Below are positions 16,598 to 26,020 of a DNA stretch of 64,000 bases, piece by piece. Each line of letters starts with the position of its first letter. Positions within the stretch are counted from its first letter, which is position 1. The DNA comes from Gordonia phthalatica (GTDB lineage: Bacteria > Actinomycetota > Actinomycetes > Mycobacteriales > Mycobacteriaceae): positions 4,278,001 through 4,342,000 of the forward strand of contig NZ_CP011853.1 in NCBI RefSeq assembly GCF_001305675.1, written 5' to 3'. The notes under the pieces were generated by a model, which was not told the DNA's origin, ran no database searches, and was given only the letters and a program-made list of their open reading frames with translations. Both the position numbers and the translations under genes were made by a program.

Positions 16598-19500
16598 TTA
16601 TGTTTGCTTTGCGGGGTGGGGTCGGTGGCGGCGTTGGGTGGGAGGGGTCGTTGGCTTTTGGGGCCACCAGCTTGCGTTGCCGAGGAGTGTGGCGATGGCT
16701 GGTACCACGATGGTGCGGACGATGAAGGTGTCGATGAGAAGGCCTACGCCGATGATGAGTCCGACTTGGGTCATGATGCCGATGGAACCGGCGATGAGGC
16801 CGAACATGCTGGCGGCGAAGATGAGGCCTGCTGAGGTGATAACTGAGCCGGTGTTGGTGACGGTGCGGAGCACTCCGACTCGGACGTTGTGATGTGATTC
16901 TTCGCGCAATCGTGAGACCAGCAGCATGTTGTAGTCGGCGCCGACGGCTACCAGGACGATGAACGCTAATAGGGGCACAGGCCAAGCGATGTCGGTGTGG
17001 AGTATGTGCTGAAAGATCAGGACGCCTATGCCCAATGCTGCGGTGTAGTTGAGTACGACGGTGCCGAGTAGGTAGATGGGTGCGACCAGTGAGCGCAGCA
17101 GGATGATCAGGATGATGCCGACGATGGCCAGGGTGGCCAGGGCCAGGAGGCGGAAGTCGTTGGTGAGCAGTCGTTGCAGGTCGGCGTTGATAGCGGGGAA
17201 GCCGGCGACGGAGACGGTGGAGTCGGTCAGGGTGGTGTTGGGTTTTGCGTCGTTGGCGACGGTGGCGATGGTGCTGGCCAGGCGCATGGCGTCCGCGCTG
17301 TAGGGGTCGAAGCTTGTCTGGACGGCGTAGCGCACGGTGTGTCCGTCCGGGGAGATGAATTGGCGCGCAACGTCGGCGAATTGCTGGTCAGCGAAAGCAT
17401 CTTTGGGTAAGTAGAAGCCGGTGGCCGAGTCCGAGCCGCGGGTTTCGCGCGCGGTGGTCTGTAGTTGGGCGGCGAGCGTGGCCATGCCGGCGAGTTGTTG
17501 AAGGTTGCTGTCGACGAGTGCAGATACGCCTTCGGCGAGTGTTCGCGAGCCGGCGGCGAGTTGGGAGACCCCGGTCTGCAGTTGGGCGAGTTTGGTTGGC
17601 AGGTCTTGGGCCCCGATGGTTCCCAGCGTGGTCTCGAGGGTGGCGACGGTGGCGTTGAGTTGGTTGGTGACCGCGGTGAGGGGGGTGTCCATCTGCGCGA
17701 GCTGGGTGGACAGTGTCGTGATCTGGGTGAAGAACCCGCTGTCGCGGAGTGCGGCGAGATCGCGGGCTTGTTGGCGCAGGGTGCTGCATTGGGGTAGTTG
17801 AGTGCACAGCGCTGAGTTATCCAGTAATGGGAGCACTGAGGTGATTGTGGCTATGGCGGCTGATGACTGTTCGGCCAGGGCTGCTAGCTGAGGGGCGTTC
17901 TGCGCGGCTTGGTCGAGTTGGGGTGCGGCGGCGGTCAGTGTTTGTAGAAGTGGTTGGTATTGACCTATTTCGGCCCCGATGGTGGTGACTTGGTTAAGAA
18001 TGCCAGCCAGTGGGGTGAGATTGGTGCGGATCTGTATGTCGAGTTGTTCGAGGCCGTCGGCGAGTTGGTCTGCACCAGAACGCAATTGTTCGAGGTCACC
18101 TTTGCGGGCTTGGCCCTCACCCACTGAGCCGGCCACCCGATCGCCGATCTGCCCGTTCTGCCAGGAGAGTTGGGCTTGTTCGAGTTTGGCTCCGGTCGGG
18201 CGAGTGACACCGACCACACGGGTGACGCCGGGGATCTGCGCAATCCGAGCTGCCATCTGATCAAGGTCGGCAAGTCCGTTGGTTGTTCTCAGATCGGTGG
18301 GCGAATCCACGACGACAAATTCCGCGATGGTGATGTCTTGCGGGAAGTGCCGGTTGAGCAGTGCGTAACCTTCGTTGCTGTCGGTGGTTGTGGGTTGACC
18401 GTCTCGGTCGTCGTAGGTGATCTGAATGCCCAGCGCGGTGACGCTCAGGATCGTCAATCCGACGAGGCTGACGGCCAGCAACGGCGCCGGGCGGCGTACG
18501 ACGAGGACCGCGATGCGGTTCCAGTAGCGCCGCGTGAGGTCTTTGCGCGGGGCACCCCACCCCCATCGCGCAGCCCACAGCAGCACTGGCGGCAACAACG
18601 TGACGGTGGCGAGGAATCCGATGAGGATCGCCACTGCGCAGGCGGGGCCGAGGGTGGCGAAGACGCTGAGCTGCCCGAAGACCATGGCTAAGAACGCGAG
18701 AGCAACAGTGCTTGCCGACGCAAGGATCACCCGTCCGATGGTGGCGGTGGCATCGATGAGAGCGTCGGACGCGGCGGCGCCTTGGCGCAGCCTTTCGTGG
18801 TATCTGCTGATCACAAAGACCGAATAGTCCACACCGGCGCCGAGCAAGATGACGGTCATGAACGCAACGGTGAATTGCGAGACTGGCATGCCCAGTTCGC
18901 CTAACGCAGACATGACTCCGCGGGCTACGGCGAGACTGATACCGATGACCAGAAGCGGTAGCAACGCAGTGAACACCGACCGATAGACGATCAGCAAGAT
19001 TATGGCGATCAGCACGACGGTGGCGATGGTGATGACCACCAGATCCTTTTCAGCGGTGACGATTTGGTCGCTGAAGGTCGCTGTTGGTCCGGTCACGTGG
19101 ACTGTCGTGCTGGTGCCGGTAAAGACCTCTGCTGCGGTCTCGCGGATCGATTCCACAGCGTGGGCCGCCGTCGGCCCGCCGAGGCTGCCGCTGACCCCGA
19201 CGGGCAAGTACCAGGCTTTGCCGTCTTCGCTGAGCGCTTGTCGGGCAGTGATCGGGTCGGCGAGCAGGTCGCGTACGGCCTGCACATCATCGCGGTCGGC
19301 GCGGAGCCGGACCACGAGGTCGTCATAGCGTTGGCGGGCGGGCTCGGTGAGTCCGGCCGGATCTTCCATTGCCACGAACACCGTGGTCTTCGCGCCCTTT
19401 TCGTCGAACGCCTCGCCCATGCGATCGAGCGCCTGAAACGACGGCACGCCCTTAGGAATTGGGTCCACCGATTGCTGGCGCACAACTGTTTCCAACTGGG

Positions 19501-19639
19501 GAAACAGCACAGCCAACACCACGGCAACAGCCACCCAGACGCCCGCTACCAGCGCTTTGTGCGACAAGACGAAGCGTCCCACCTGCCCCAGCGACCGGCT
19601 GTACTCACCGCGACCGGTCGATCGCCGAAGCTTCACCAC
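16598..19639 (-). CDS. MmpL-type RND transporter
   Basis: This 1013-aa inner-membrane protein has two RND halves. TM1 (about residues 28-48) is followed by a periplasmic domain, a block of five TMs including LLGAGVDYSVFVISRYHERLR (near 275), a long Gln/Ala/Leu-rich coiled-coil domain (about 500-720), and a second TM block with VAVGADYNMLLVSRL. The two GxDY motifs are the proton-relay sites of MmpL proteins, which export lipids or siderophores in Mycobacteriales. A TetR gene lies directly upstream on the same strand. The substrate cannot be read from sequence. An IS3 element ends 7 bp after the stop. Confidence 0.9.
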   Translation of the reverse strand: MVKLRRSTGRGEYSRSLGQVGRFVLSHKALVAGVWVAVAVVLAVLFPQLETVVRQQSVDPIPKGVPSFQALDRMGEAFDEKGAKTTVFVAMEDPAGLTEPARQRYDDLVVRLRADRDDVQAVRDLLADPITARQALSEDGKAWYLPVGVSGSLGGPTAAHAVESIRETAAEVFTGTSTTVHVTGPTATFSDQIVTAEKDLVVITIATVVLIAIILLIVYRSVFTALLPLLVIGISLAVARGVMSALGELGMPVSQFTVAFMTVILLGAGVDYSVFVISRYHERLRQGAAASDALIDATATIGRVILASASTVALAFLAMVFGQLSVFATLGPACAVAILIGFLATVTLLPPVLLWAARWGWGAPRKDLTRRYWNRIAVLVVRRPAPLLAVSLVGLTILSVTALGIQITYDDRDGQPTTTDSNEGYALLNRHFPQDITIAEFVVVDSPTDLRTTNGLADLDQMAARIAQIPGVTRVVGVTRPTGAKLEQAQLSWQNGQIGDRVAGSVGEGQARKGDLEQLRSGADQLADGLEQLDIQIRTNLTPLAGILNQVTTIGAEIGQYQPLLQTLTAAAPQLDQAAQNAPQLAALAEQSSAAIATITSVLPLLDNSALCTQLPQCSTLRQQARDLAALRDSGFFTQITTLSTQLAQMDTPLTAVTNQLNATVATLETTLGTIGAQDLPTKLAQLQTGVSQLAAGSRTLAEGVSALVDSNLQQLAGMATLAAQLQTTARETRGSDSATGFYLPKDAFADQQFADVARQFISPDGHTVRYAVQTSFDPYSADAMRLASTIATVANDAKPNTTLTDSTVSVAGFPAINADLQRLLTNDFRLLALATLAIVGIILIILLRSLVAPIYLLGTVVLNYTAALGIGVLIFQHILHTDIAWPVPLLAFIVLVAVGADYNMLLVSRLREESHHNVRVGVLRTVTNTGSVITSAGLIFAASMFGLIAGSIGIMTQVGLIIGVGLLIDTFIVRTIVVPAIATLLGNASWWPQKPTTPPTQRRHRPHPAKQT

Positions 19640-19706
19640 TGCTCACGCATCCATCGCTGCGTTGGCATCGCACACCCTTCGACAAATGAATCAATCGGTA
19701 TCACTA

Positions 19707-19723
19707 CGCTACAGCATGTAGCG
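19707..19723. promoter_or_regulatory. Perfect palindrome, likely TetR operator of the mmpL gene
   Basis: CGCTACA-GCA-TGTAGCG is a perfect 7+3+7 inverted repeat 68 bp upstream of the mmpL start and 38 bp downstream of the tetR stop. Position and symmetry fit an operator bound by the neighbouring TetR protein. Confidence 0.6.
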
Positions 19724-19760
19724 AAAGGAATGGATTGTTCGGCGACGCGGGACTATCGGA

Positions 19761-20384
19761 TCAGCGGCGGTGGGCGGCGAGAAAGTCGTCGACAAGCTGT
19801 TCGCAGTCCGCGCCACTCATCGAGCGAAGGCCGGACAGCCGCGCGAAGACCAGCGGGCCCACGAGCTGGGTGATGGCCACGCCGGGATCGAACTCGTCGA
19901 GTTCCTTCTGGGCGGCGGCGCTCTGCAACACCTGATCGAACGGTTCCCGGTACTGCGCGATGACACGAGCGCGCAGCGGCGCGAGGGTGTTCTGCTGCTC
20001 CCCGGGCTCCTCCGGCACCATCGCCAGCCACGCCAAGGCGGTCAATTGCAGTGGCGCCTGCTCGATCAACGCAGCCTGAGCACGGACCAACCGCACCAAA
20101 CTGTCGCGGATTGGTCCGTGCGCGTCAGGGACGTCGGCGTGGGGCAACAATCGTTCGAACGCCGCAGCCAACAAATCGGTGGTGCCATCGAAATGCCGGT
20201 AAAACGTCGTTCGAGCCACCCGCGACATCCGGGAGACCGCCCCGACCGTGACTGCATCAACCCCGCCGGTCTTCAACAGGGCAGATGCCGCATCAACCAA
20301 CCGGTTGCGTGAACGAACCAAACGCGGGTCTTTGTCATCCATCACGTCCTTGGACCGAGGACCCGCGTCGCGCCTGGCCGCCAT
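19761..20384 (-). CDS. TetR/AcrR-family regulator
   Basis: About 207 aa from the ATG at 20384. The N-terminal HTH is clear (RNRLVDAASALLKTGGVDAVTVGAVSRMSRVARTTFYRHF, about residues 23-62), followed by an all-helical ligand domain ending in ADCEQLVDDFLAAHRR. The open frame runs on upstream to 20696 into the IS3 end, which is unlikely to be coding. It lies 121 bp before the mmpL gene on the same strand, so it is probably its local repressor, relieved by a substrate of the pump. Confidence 0.85.
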   Translation of the reverse strand: MAARRDAGPRSKDVMDDKDPRLVRSRNRLVDAASALLKTGGVDAVTVGAVSRMSRVARTTFYRHFDGTTDLLAAAFERLLPHADVPDAHGPIRDSLVRLVRAQAALIEQAPLQLTALAWLAMVPEEPGEQQNTLAPLRARVIAQYREPFDQVLQSAAAQKELDEFDPGVAITQLVGPLVFARLSGLRSMSGADCEQLVDDFLAAHRR

Positions 20385-20686
20385 CACCGCACCCACACTC
20401 CCATCCCCGAGACTGCTCTCGGGCGCCTGGCGATCTTGGTTCGCACGAAGTGCTACTGATAATAGCGAAAGTCGAGGAGTGTCCGCCGGGCTAGTCGTGC
20501 AATTCACCTGTTCGACACCCCGACCCGGCAGGAAGGTCGGCGCCACGGTGCCCGCCTCCGGGGTACCTTCGGCGAAGGGTTGGTAGATCAATTCGGGGCT
20601 TGGCGGCAGGGCTGGGGTGGGTACTGCTGAAGGGTGAATCGCCCCGGGTCTGGTGGAGGCTCTGAATCCACGGGAGGATGAGGAGC

Positions 20687-21004
20687 ATGGCAGCACCGAG
20701 GAAGTACCCCGACGAGCTTCGGGAGAGAGTCACGAGGATGGCTGTTCAGTCACGGCGCGATCCATCGACGAGGTCGGGCACGTTCCGCCGTGTGGGCGAG
20801 CAACTGGGGATCAATCCCGAGACTTTGAGGAACTGGGTTGTGCAGGCCGAGGTCGACGAGGGGCACCGTCCCGGGACCACGACCAGCGAGTCCCAGCGCC
20901 TGGTCGAGCTGGAGAAGGAAGTGCGTGAGCTGCGCAGGGCGAACTCGATCCTGAGGTCGGCCTCGGCTTTTTTCGCGGCGGAGCTCGACCGCCCACAGCG
21001 TTGA
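20687..21004 (+). CDS. IS3-family transposase OrfA
   Basis: 105 aa, starting MAAPRKYPDELRERVTRMAV after a GGAGGATGAGGAG stretch. It has the HTH RRVGEQLGINPETLRNWVVQ, a zipper-like helix (LVELEKEVRELRRANSILR) and the closing ASAFFAAELDRP motif. The stop TGA overlaps the TTG start of orfB, and a run of Ts at GGCTTTTTTC just upstream is a possible -1 slip site. Confidence 0.9.
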   Translation: MAAPRKYPDELRERVTRMAVQSRRDPSTRSGTFRRVGEQLGINPETLRNWVVQAEVDEGHRPGTTTSESQRLVELEKEVRELRRANSILRSASAFFAAELDRPQR

Positions 21005-21933
21005 TCGTGGAATACATCGACCAGTACAAGCATGAGTTCGGCGTCGAGCCGATCTGTCGGACGCTGACCGCAGCGGGCACGCAGATCGCGCCGAGCACGT
21101 ACTACGCGTTCAAGACCCGACCACCCTCGAAGCGAGCACTGCGCGACGAGGAACTGCTGATCGAGATCCACCGCGTCCACTCGGCGAACTTTGGCGTCTA
21201 CGGGGCGAAGAAGGTCCACGCCCAACTGCGTCGCGAGGGCGTCGTCGTCGCGCGCTGCACGGTCGAGCGGCTCATGCGCGTTGCGGGGTTACGAGGGATT
21301 AGCCGAGCCAAGGGCCCGCGCACCACGATCTCCGGTCGCGGCCCGGATAGTCGGCCTGACCTGGTCGATCGCGACTTCACTGCAACCGCTCCGAACCAGT
21401 TGTGGGTCGCGGACATCACCTACTGCCGCACCTTCGTCGGCTGGGTGTATGCCGCGTTCGTCATCGACGTGTTCTCTCGCCGCGTGGTCGGCTGGCAGCT
21501 CTCGAAGTCGCTACGGACCGACCTTGCGCTGGACGCGTTGGAGATGGGCATCTGGACCCGCGATCGCGCAGGCCAGTCGGTCACCGGGCTCACGCACCAC
21601 AGCGACAAGGGCGTTCAATACGTCGCCATCCGCTACACCGAGCGTCTTGCCGAGGCTGGCGCGGCCGCCTCGGTCGGTTCCACCGGCGACTCATACGACA
21701 ATGCCCTGGCCGAGGCCTTCAACTCGCTGTTCAAGGCCGAGCTGGTCCGCAACCGCGGGCCCTGGAAGAATATCGACGACCTCGAGATCGCGACCGCGGA
21801 ATACATCGACTGGTTCAATCACCGGCGATTGCACGGCGAGATCGGCATGATCCCGCCCATCGAGCTCGAGGACACCTATCATCACAACCACCCCGCACCG
21901 GTACCCGCCGACGCGGCACTTGCGAGCCTCTGA
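21001..21933 (+). CDS. IS3-family transposase OrfB (integrase core)
   Basis: 310 aa from the TTG at 21001, which overlaps the orfA stop. It has an HTH_21 region (RVHSANFGVYGAKKVHAQLR) and then the rve core with LWVADITYCR (D), THHSDKGVQYVA (D) and DNALAEAFNSLFKAEL (E). It is complete, with a typical C-terminus (NHRRLHGEIGMIPPIELE). Confidence 0.92.
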   Translation: MIVEYIDQYKHEFGVEPICRTLTAAGTQIAPSTYYAFKTRPPSKRALRDEELLIEIHRVHSANFGVYGAKKVHAQLRREGVVVARCTVERLMRVAGLRGISRAKGPRTTISGRGPDSRPDLVDRDFTATAPNQLWVADITYCRTFVGWVYAAFVIDVFSRRVVGWQLSKSLRTDLALDALEMGIWTRDRAGQSVTGLTHHSDKGVQYVAIRYTERLAEAGAAASVGSTGDSYDNALAEAFNSLFKAELVRNRGPWKNIDDLEIATAEYIDWFNHRRLHGEIGMIPPIELEDTYHHNHPAPVPADAALASL

Positions 21934-21948
21934 CAAACCCGGGGCGAT

Positions 21949-22350
21949 TCAGTCTTGATCGACCCGCTTGGGTTCGACACCGGAATCCATCTCTGACTCC
22001 GCACACCGGAGCACAACGGCCAAGACCTCTGCGACAGCGGGGCCGCTCTGCGCGCTGGCGGGCGGCGAGACGCCCGCCGGGGCGAACGGCAACGTCATCA
22101 TGCGAATGGCCTCAAGCGTTCCCAGAGGGTCGTAGCCAGCGAACCCCTCGACGAACTGCGTCGCCGCATCATCGATGCGCCGCTCAACCTCCGCTGCAGG
22201 GTCGGTCGCTTTCGAGACGTCTGAAAGCAACCCAGCAGTATCGAAGGCGCGCTCCAGCACTACCTGAACGTGTTGGTCGGCGTGCCCGGCTTTAGTAGCG
22301 TCCTGGCGGCGCTTCTTGTTCCGCCGTTTTCGGGAGGACTTGGATGCCAT
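21949..22350 (-). pseudogene. 5' part of a gene downstream of the SNF2 helicase, cut by IS3
   Basis: The frame starts at an ATG that overlaps the helicase stop (TGATG), so the two are translationally coupled. It encodes a very basic N-terminus (MASKSSRKRRNKKRRQDATK) and then an acidic helical stretch. It runs into the end of the IS3 element, where an accidental stop follows within 3 nt. The intact gene was longer, and anything further downstream in the operon has been lost. The family is not recognisable from what remains. Confidence 0.6.
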
Positions 22351-25300
22351 CAAAACGGCGCCTTCCCTTTTGCCCACTGCTTGGACCAATCGCCTCGGAT
22401 GCCGGTGGCGTTGAAGTCACCGAGGTCGGTGGTGGCGAATGGGTTGTCGAGGTAGCGGACCTCGTCGTGCTGGGCGCCACGCGGGTCGACGCGGACGAGA
22501 GCGAGGCGGTAACGCGGGGCGGCGTTCTTACCAACCATCACCTCGTTGTGGGTGACGAAGAAGTCGGTCGCTCCTTCGATACGCGCTTTGACCTCGATGC
22601 GGTAGGTGTCGCCTTTGGCGTCTGTGGAGAGGATGTCGAAACCGGGATTGTTGAAGGCCTGCTCGACGGGCTTGCGTCCGAGTTCACGTTCACGGGCCAT
22701 CACCAAGTCGACACCGCGGCGTTCGACCTCTTTGGTCTCCTTCGCGTGGATGGGCGCGGTCGCGGGTAGGTCGGTCTCCAGTATCCCGACGGGGAGCACC
22801 AGTGCTGCGGTGACGATGCGTGGTGGCTTGGTCGACATAAGCTGCTGGTGGTCAAGCAGTGCGAGCCTCTTGCGTAGACGGGCGTCGAGTTCGACGGCTT
22901 TACGATTCAGGCTCTCCGATGATTCTTTCGGTTTCTCACCGGCGCGTTCCTTTTCCGCCGCGACGGCGGCATCGAGGATGAGGCGGTCGCGTTCACCTTC
23001 GAGCCGCTTGATGACCAGGTCACGTGCCTTACTCAACTCCGCGAGGCGCCTCGGCTGAACGTCGTCGAGGTAGTCGGGGAGTTGGTTGGCGATAATCCAG
23101 CTCGTGGTTTTGTCTTCAGCACCTGCCAGCCACGGGAGGGTGCGGGCTGTATCGGTGACAGCGTTCTCGGGTGCCGCCACGCAGTCCAGGTAGGGCGCGG
23201 GGCCGGCAGGCGTCACGGTGCCGAAGCTGTCGACGTATGCGTAGCCGAAGCGGCGTGCGACGGACTCTCCGGTCGCGTCGGCGACCTCTTCGATCACGCC
23301 GACGAGCAGGTGTGTCTCCTCCAGCGTCGAGGAAACCAAGATCGTGCCTCGGTTGAGGGAACCACCGAACTGTCGCACGGACTCGTCCATGACCGCGTCG
23401 TGCAGCGGATGATCCGGGGCGAGAAGGTCGGCGCGGCTGAGTTCGTCGGCGTGGACCTTGCCAAGATCGAACGTGACTCGGTCGTACTTGGTTGCGATCG
23501 GCCCTGTGCCTGCGGCGCGTATTTGCTGGGGCACGTTCGCGATCTCGTAGCGACCCTGTTCGCGCCTCACGATGCGGCCGCCGAGGCGGGCGAAGGCGGC
23601 CTTGAATGCCATCTCGATGTAGTGCGGTTGAAGGCGGCGGGCGCGTGCTTCGTCCATTGCCGCGCGCAGTGCATGCAGGTCGGCCTCGGCCAGGTTCTCC
23701 GACGCCAATGCCCGTTCGTCGAGGAGATCCTTGAGTCCATCCCCGACCGACGCGTCGATGACCTCATGCATTTTAGCCTTGACGTCGGGGCGCTCGCCGT
23801 GCTGGATGGCATCGAGCAGGAGGTTGCGCAGCGGGGTCTCGGTGAACGCCTCGCCGAGGACGTCGAAGACTTTGCCACCGTATGTCTGACGCATCTGGTC
23901 GAGCTTCTCCAGCAGGCGGGTGAAGACTTCACCCTCGCGGGTGTTGGAGGCTACGAGGTTCCAGAGTCGGCAGACCTCTTCTTGGCCGATGCGGTGGATG
24001 CGGCCGAAGCGTTGCTCGATGCGGTTGGGGTTCCACGGCAGGTCGTAGTTGACCATCAGGTGCGCGGCCTGAAGGTTAAGCCCCTCTCCAGCGGCGTCGG
24101 TTGCGATGAGGATTTGGACGTCGCGGTTCTTGGTGAACTCCTCGGTGATCACGCGCCGCTCACCTCTGCGGACGCCACCGTGGATCGCCTTGACCGAGTC
24201 GGGCTTGCCGAGCAAAGAGCCGATCTTGGACTGGAGATAGTCAAGGGTGTCGCGGTGCTCGGTGAAGATGATGAACTTCCGTGGCCAACCGTTCGAATCG
24301 GTGACCAGCGCATTGTCCTGGAGGATCGTGGAGAGTTCGGTCCACTTGCGGTCGGTGCCAGCCTCGCGGACCTTCTTGGCGGTCGCAATCAGATCGGCGA
24401 GTTCGACAAGTTCTGCGTTGAGCTCCTCGACGGTCTGGGCGGCGGTGGCCGCGTCCATCACGTCTTCCTCAAGCTGCTCCAGTTCTTCGGCGTTGTATTC
24501 ATCTTCGTCGAAGTCGCCCGAGCCGATGACGTCGTCGGGTTCCTTGTAGGTGCCGTTGAGGATCTCGGTCTTCTTGCGCTCCAGCCGTTCGGTGCGGCGG
24601 ACGAGGCTCTTGTAGATCGCCTCAGGGCTGGAGGCGAGTCTGCGCTGAAGGACAGTCAGGGCGAATCCGACAGTGTTCTTACGCTTGCCGCCAAGCCTGT
24701 CGGCACGGTTCATGCCCTCGCGGACGTAGCGAGTGACGTCCTCGTAGAGGCCCTTCTCCCGCTCGGTCAACTCGTAGGGCACAGTTTCGGCGATGCGTTC
24801 AGGGAAGAGCTTCTTACCTTCGAACGTCAGCAGGTCTTCCTTGACCATGCGCCGCATGATTCCGGTGACGTCGACAGACTTCTTCTGCTTGCCCTCGAAC
24901 CGATCGCGGTCGAGCAAAGTGAGGAAGAGCTGAAAGTCCTCTTCCTTGCCCGAGTGTGGAGTCGCGGTCATCAGCAGGAGGTGGCGGGTAATTTGGCCGA
25001 GCAGCTCCCCCAGCAGGAAGCGTTTGGTCTTCTCCAGCTTCCCGCCGAAGTAGTGCGCTCCCATTCTGTGTGCCTCGTCGACGATGATCAGATCCCACTC
25101 CGTCTCCTTCAGTTGGGCCTGGAGTGCCTCGTTGCGGGAGAGCTGATCCATGCGTGCGATCACGAGTGGGTTCGTTTCGAAGACGTTGAGGTTGATGTTG
25201 GCATCGATGAGCTGGTTGGTCAGCAGGTCGAACCGCAGCCCAAACTTGAAGAACAGTTCGTCCTGCCACTGCTCGACCAGTCCACCGGGAGCGATGATCA

Positions 25301-25760
25301 GGCACTGCTTGACGTCGTCGCGGAGCAGCAGCTCCTTGATGTAGAGGCCGGCCATGATCGTCTTGCCGGCACCGGGGTCGTCGGCGAGAAGGAACCGAAG
25401 CGGGGTCCGCGGTAGGAGTTCGCCGTACACCGCGCGAATCTGGTGCGGCAGCGGCTGCACGTCGCTCGTGGCGACGGCCAGCATTGGATCGAAAAGGCCG
25501 GCCAGCGAGATACGTTGGGCCTCGGCGACGAGCTTGAAGTCGCTGGCGGTGGCGTCAAACGCGCGGCTACCGCTGGTGGCGACGCTGAGGTTGTCCTGGT
25601 CCTTGCGGAACACAACCTGTTGGCCAAGTCCACCTGAGCCGTTCTGGTAAGTGAGTGCGAGTGCGTCCGTGCCATGCCATTGAGCAGCGATGACAGTGAT
25701 CACCTCTGCGGGAATGAGACCCTCGACTCGCAGACCGGGCTTCAACTCTTCAAGCTGCAC
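22350..25760 (-). CDS. SNF2-family helicase with C-terminal DUF3883 (DrmD-like)
   Basis: 1136 aa from a GTG with an AGGAGG site. Helicase motifs appear in order: ADDPGAGKT (near 131), VDEAHRMGAH (near 227), LMTATPHSG (near 266), IFTEHRDTL, ATDAAGEGLNLQ and RFGRIHRIGQ (near 590). A long linker leads to a C-terminal DUF3883-like domain (FDILSTDAKGDTYRIEVKA, near 1040) with a nuclease-like ExK. This layout resembles DrmD of DISARM and related anti-phage helicases that normally sit beside a methyltransferase. No such partner is present, and the next gene is truncated by an IS, so the system is probably incomplete. Confidence 0.8.
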   Translation of the reverse strand: MQLEELKPGLRVEGLIPAEVITVIAAQWHGTDALALTYQNGSGGLGQQVVFRKDQDNLSVATSGSRAFDATASDFKLVAEAQRISLAGLFDPMLAVATSDVQPLPHQIRAVYGELLPRTPLRFLLADDPGAGKTIMAGLYIKELLLRDDVKQCLIIAPGGLVEQWQDELFFKFGLRFDLLTNQLIDANINLNVFETNPLVIARMDQLSRNEALQAQLKETEWDLIIVDEAHRMGAHYFGGKLEKTKRFLLGELLGQITRHLLLMTATPHSGKEEDFQLFLTLLDRDRFEGKQKKSVDVTGIMRRMVKEDLLTFEGKKLFPERIAETVPYELTEREKGLYEDVTRYVREGMNRADRLGGKRKNTVGFALTVLQRRLASSPEAIYKSLVRRTERLERKKTEILNGTYKEPDDVIGSGDFDEDEYNAEELEQLEEDVMDAATAAQTVEELNAELVELADLIATAKKVREAGTDRKWTELSTILQDNALVTDSNGWPRKFIIFTEHRDTLDYLQSKIGSLLGKPDSVKAIHGGVRRGERRVITEEFTKNRDVQILIATDAAGEGLNLQAAHLMVNYDLPWNPNRIEQRFGRIHRIGQEEVCRLWNLVASNTREGEVFTRLLEKLDQMRQTYGGKVFDVLGEAFTETPLRNLLLDAIQHGERPDVKAKMHEVIDASVGDGLKDLLDERALASENLAEADLHALRAAMDEARARRLQPHYIEMAFKAAFARLGGRIVRREQGRYEIANVPQQIRAAGTGPIATKYDRVTFDLGKVHADELSRADLLAPDHPLHDAVMDESVRQFGGSLNRGTILVSSTLEETHLLVGVIEEVADATGESVARRFGYAYVDSFGTVTPAGPAPYLDCVAAPENAVTDTARTLPWLAGAEDKTTSWIIANQLPDYLDDVQPRRLAELSKARDLVIKRLEGERDRLILDAAVAAEKERAGEKPKESSESLNRKAVELDARLRKRLALLDHQQLMSTKPPRIVTAALVLPVGILETDLPATAPIHAKETKEVERRGVDLVMARERELGRKPVEQAFNNPGFDILSTDAKGDTYRIEVKARIEGATDFFVTHNEVMVGKNAAPRYRLALVRVDPRGAQHDEVRYLDNPFATTDLGDFNATGIRGDWSKQWAKGKAPF

Positions 25761-26020
25761 GCGTGGACCTCCTCATTGCCAGCCCTCGAACGCTACCCGC
25801 CGATACTGACAGGTTCGCCATCGCCAGGAATTCAACGAGACCAAGCCGAGTGGCATTGCCAGGCCTTCGAACGCTTGCTGAGAAGCTGTCGAAGACTTCG
25901 CTGAGGTGCCGCCCGACGCCCGTCACCTCGAGTTCCCATCGGCGAGTTCGCGCAATGCTCGCCCCAACTCCTCCGGAAGCGTGTCACGAAACACCCGATA
26001 AGCCGCCTTCGATTGTCGGG

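Larger units (their letters stand above)
20635..21951 (+). mobile_element. IS3-family insertion sequence
   Basis: Perfect 15-bp inverted repeats TGAATCGCCCCGGGT occur at 20635-20649 and, as the complement, at 21937-21951. The element is 1317 bp. Outside the ends the bases are AGGG and GTCT, so there is no target duplication. That suggests recombination or deletion next to the element after insertion. It truncates the gene at 21949. Confidence 0.9.

Noticed and set aside
23082..25415. 777-aa frame antisense to the SNF2 helicase
   Set aside because: Low-complexity composition (Val, Asp, Leu) and complete overlap with a gene whose helicase motifs are unambiguous.
22350..25760. Complete DISARM system
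   Set aside because: Only a DrmD-like helicase is present; no DrmA, DrmB, DrmC or methyltransferase gene of that system.
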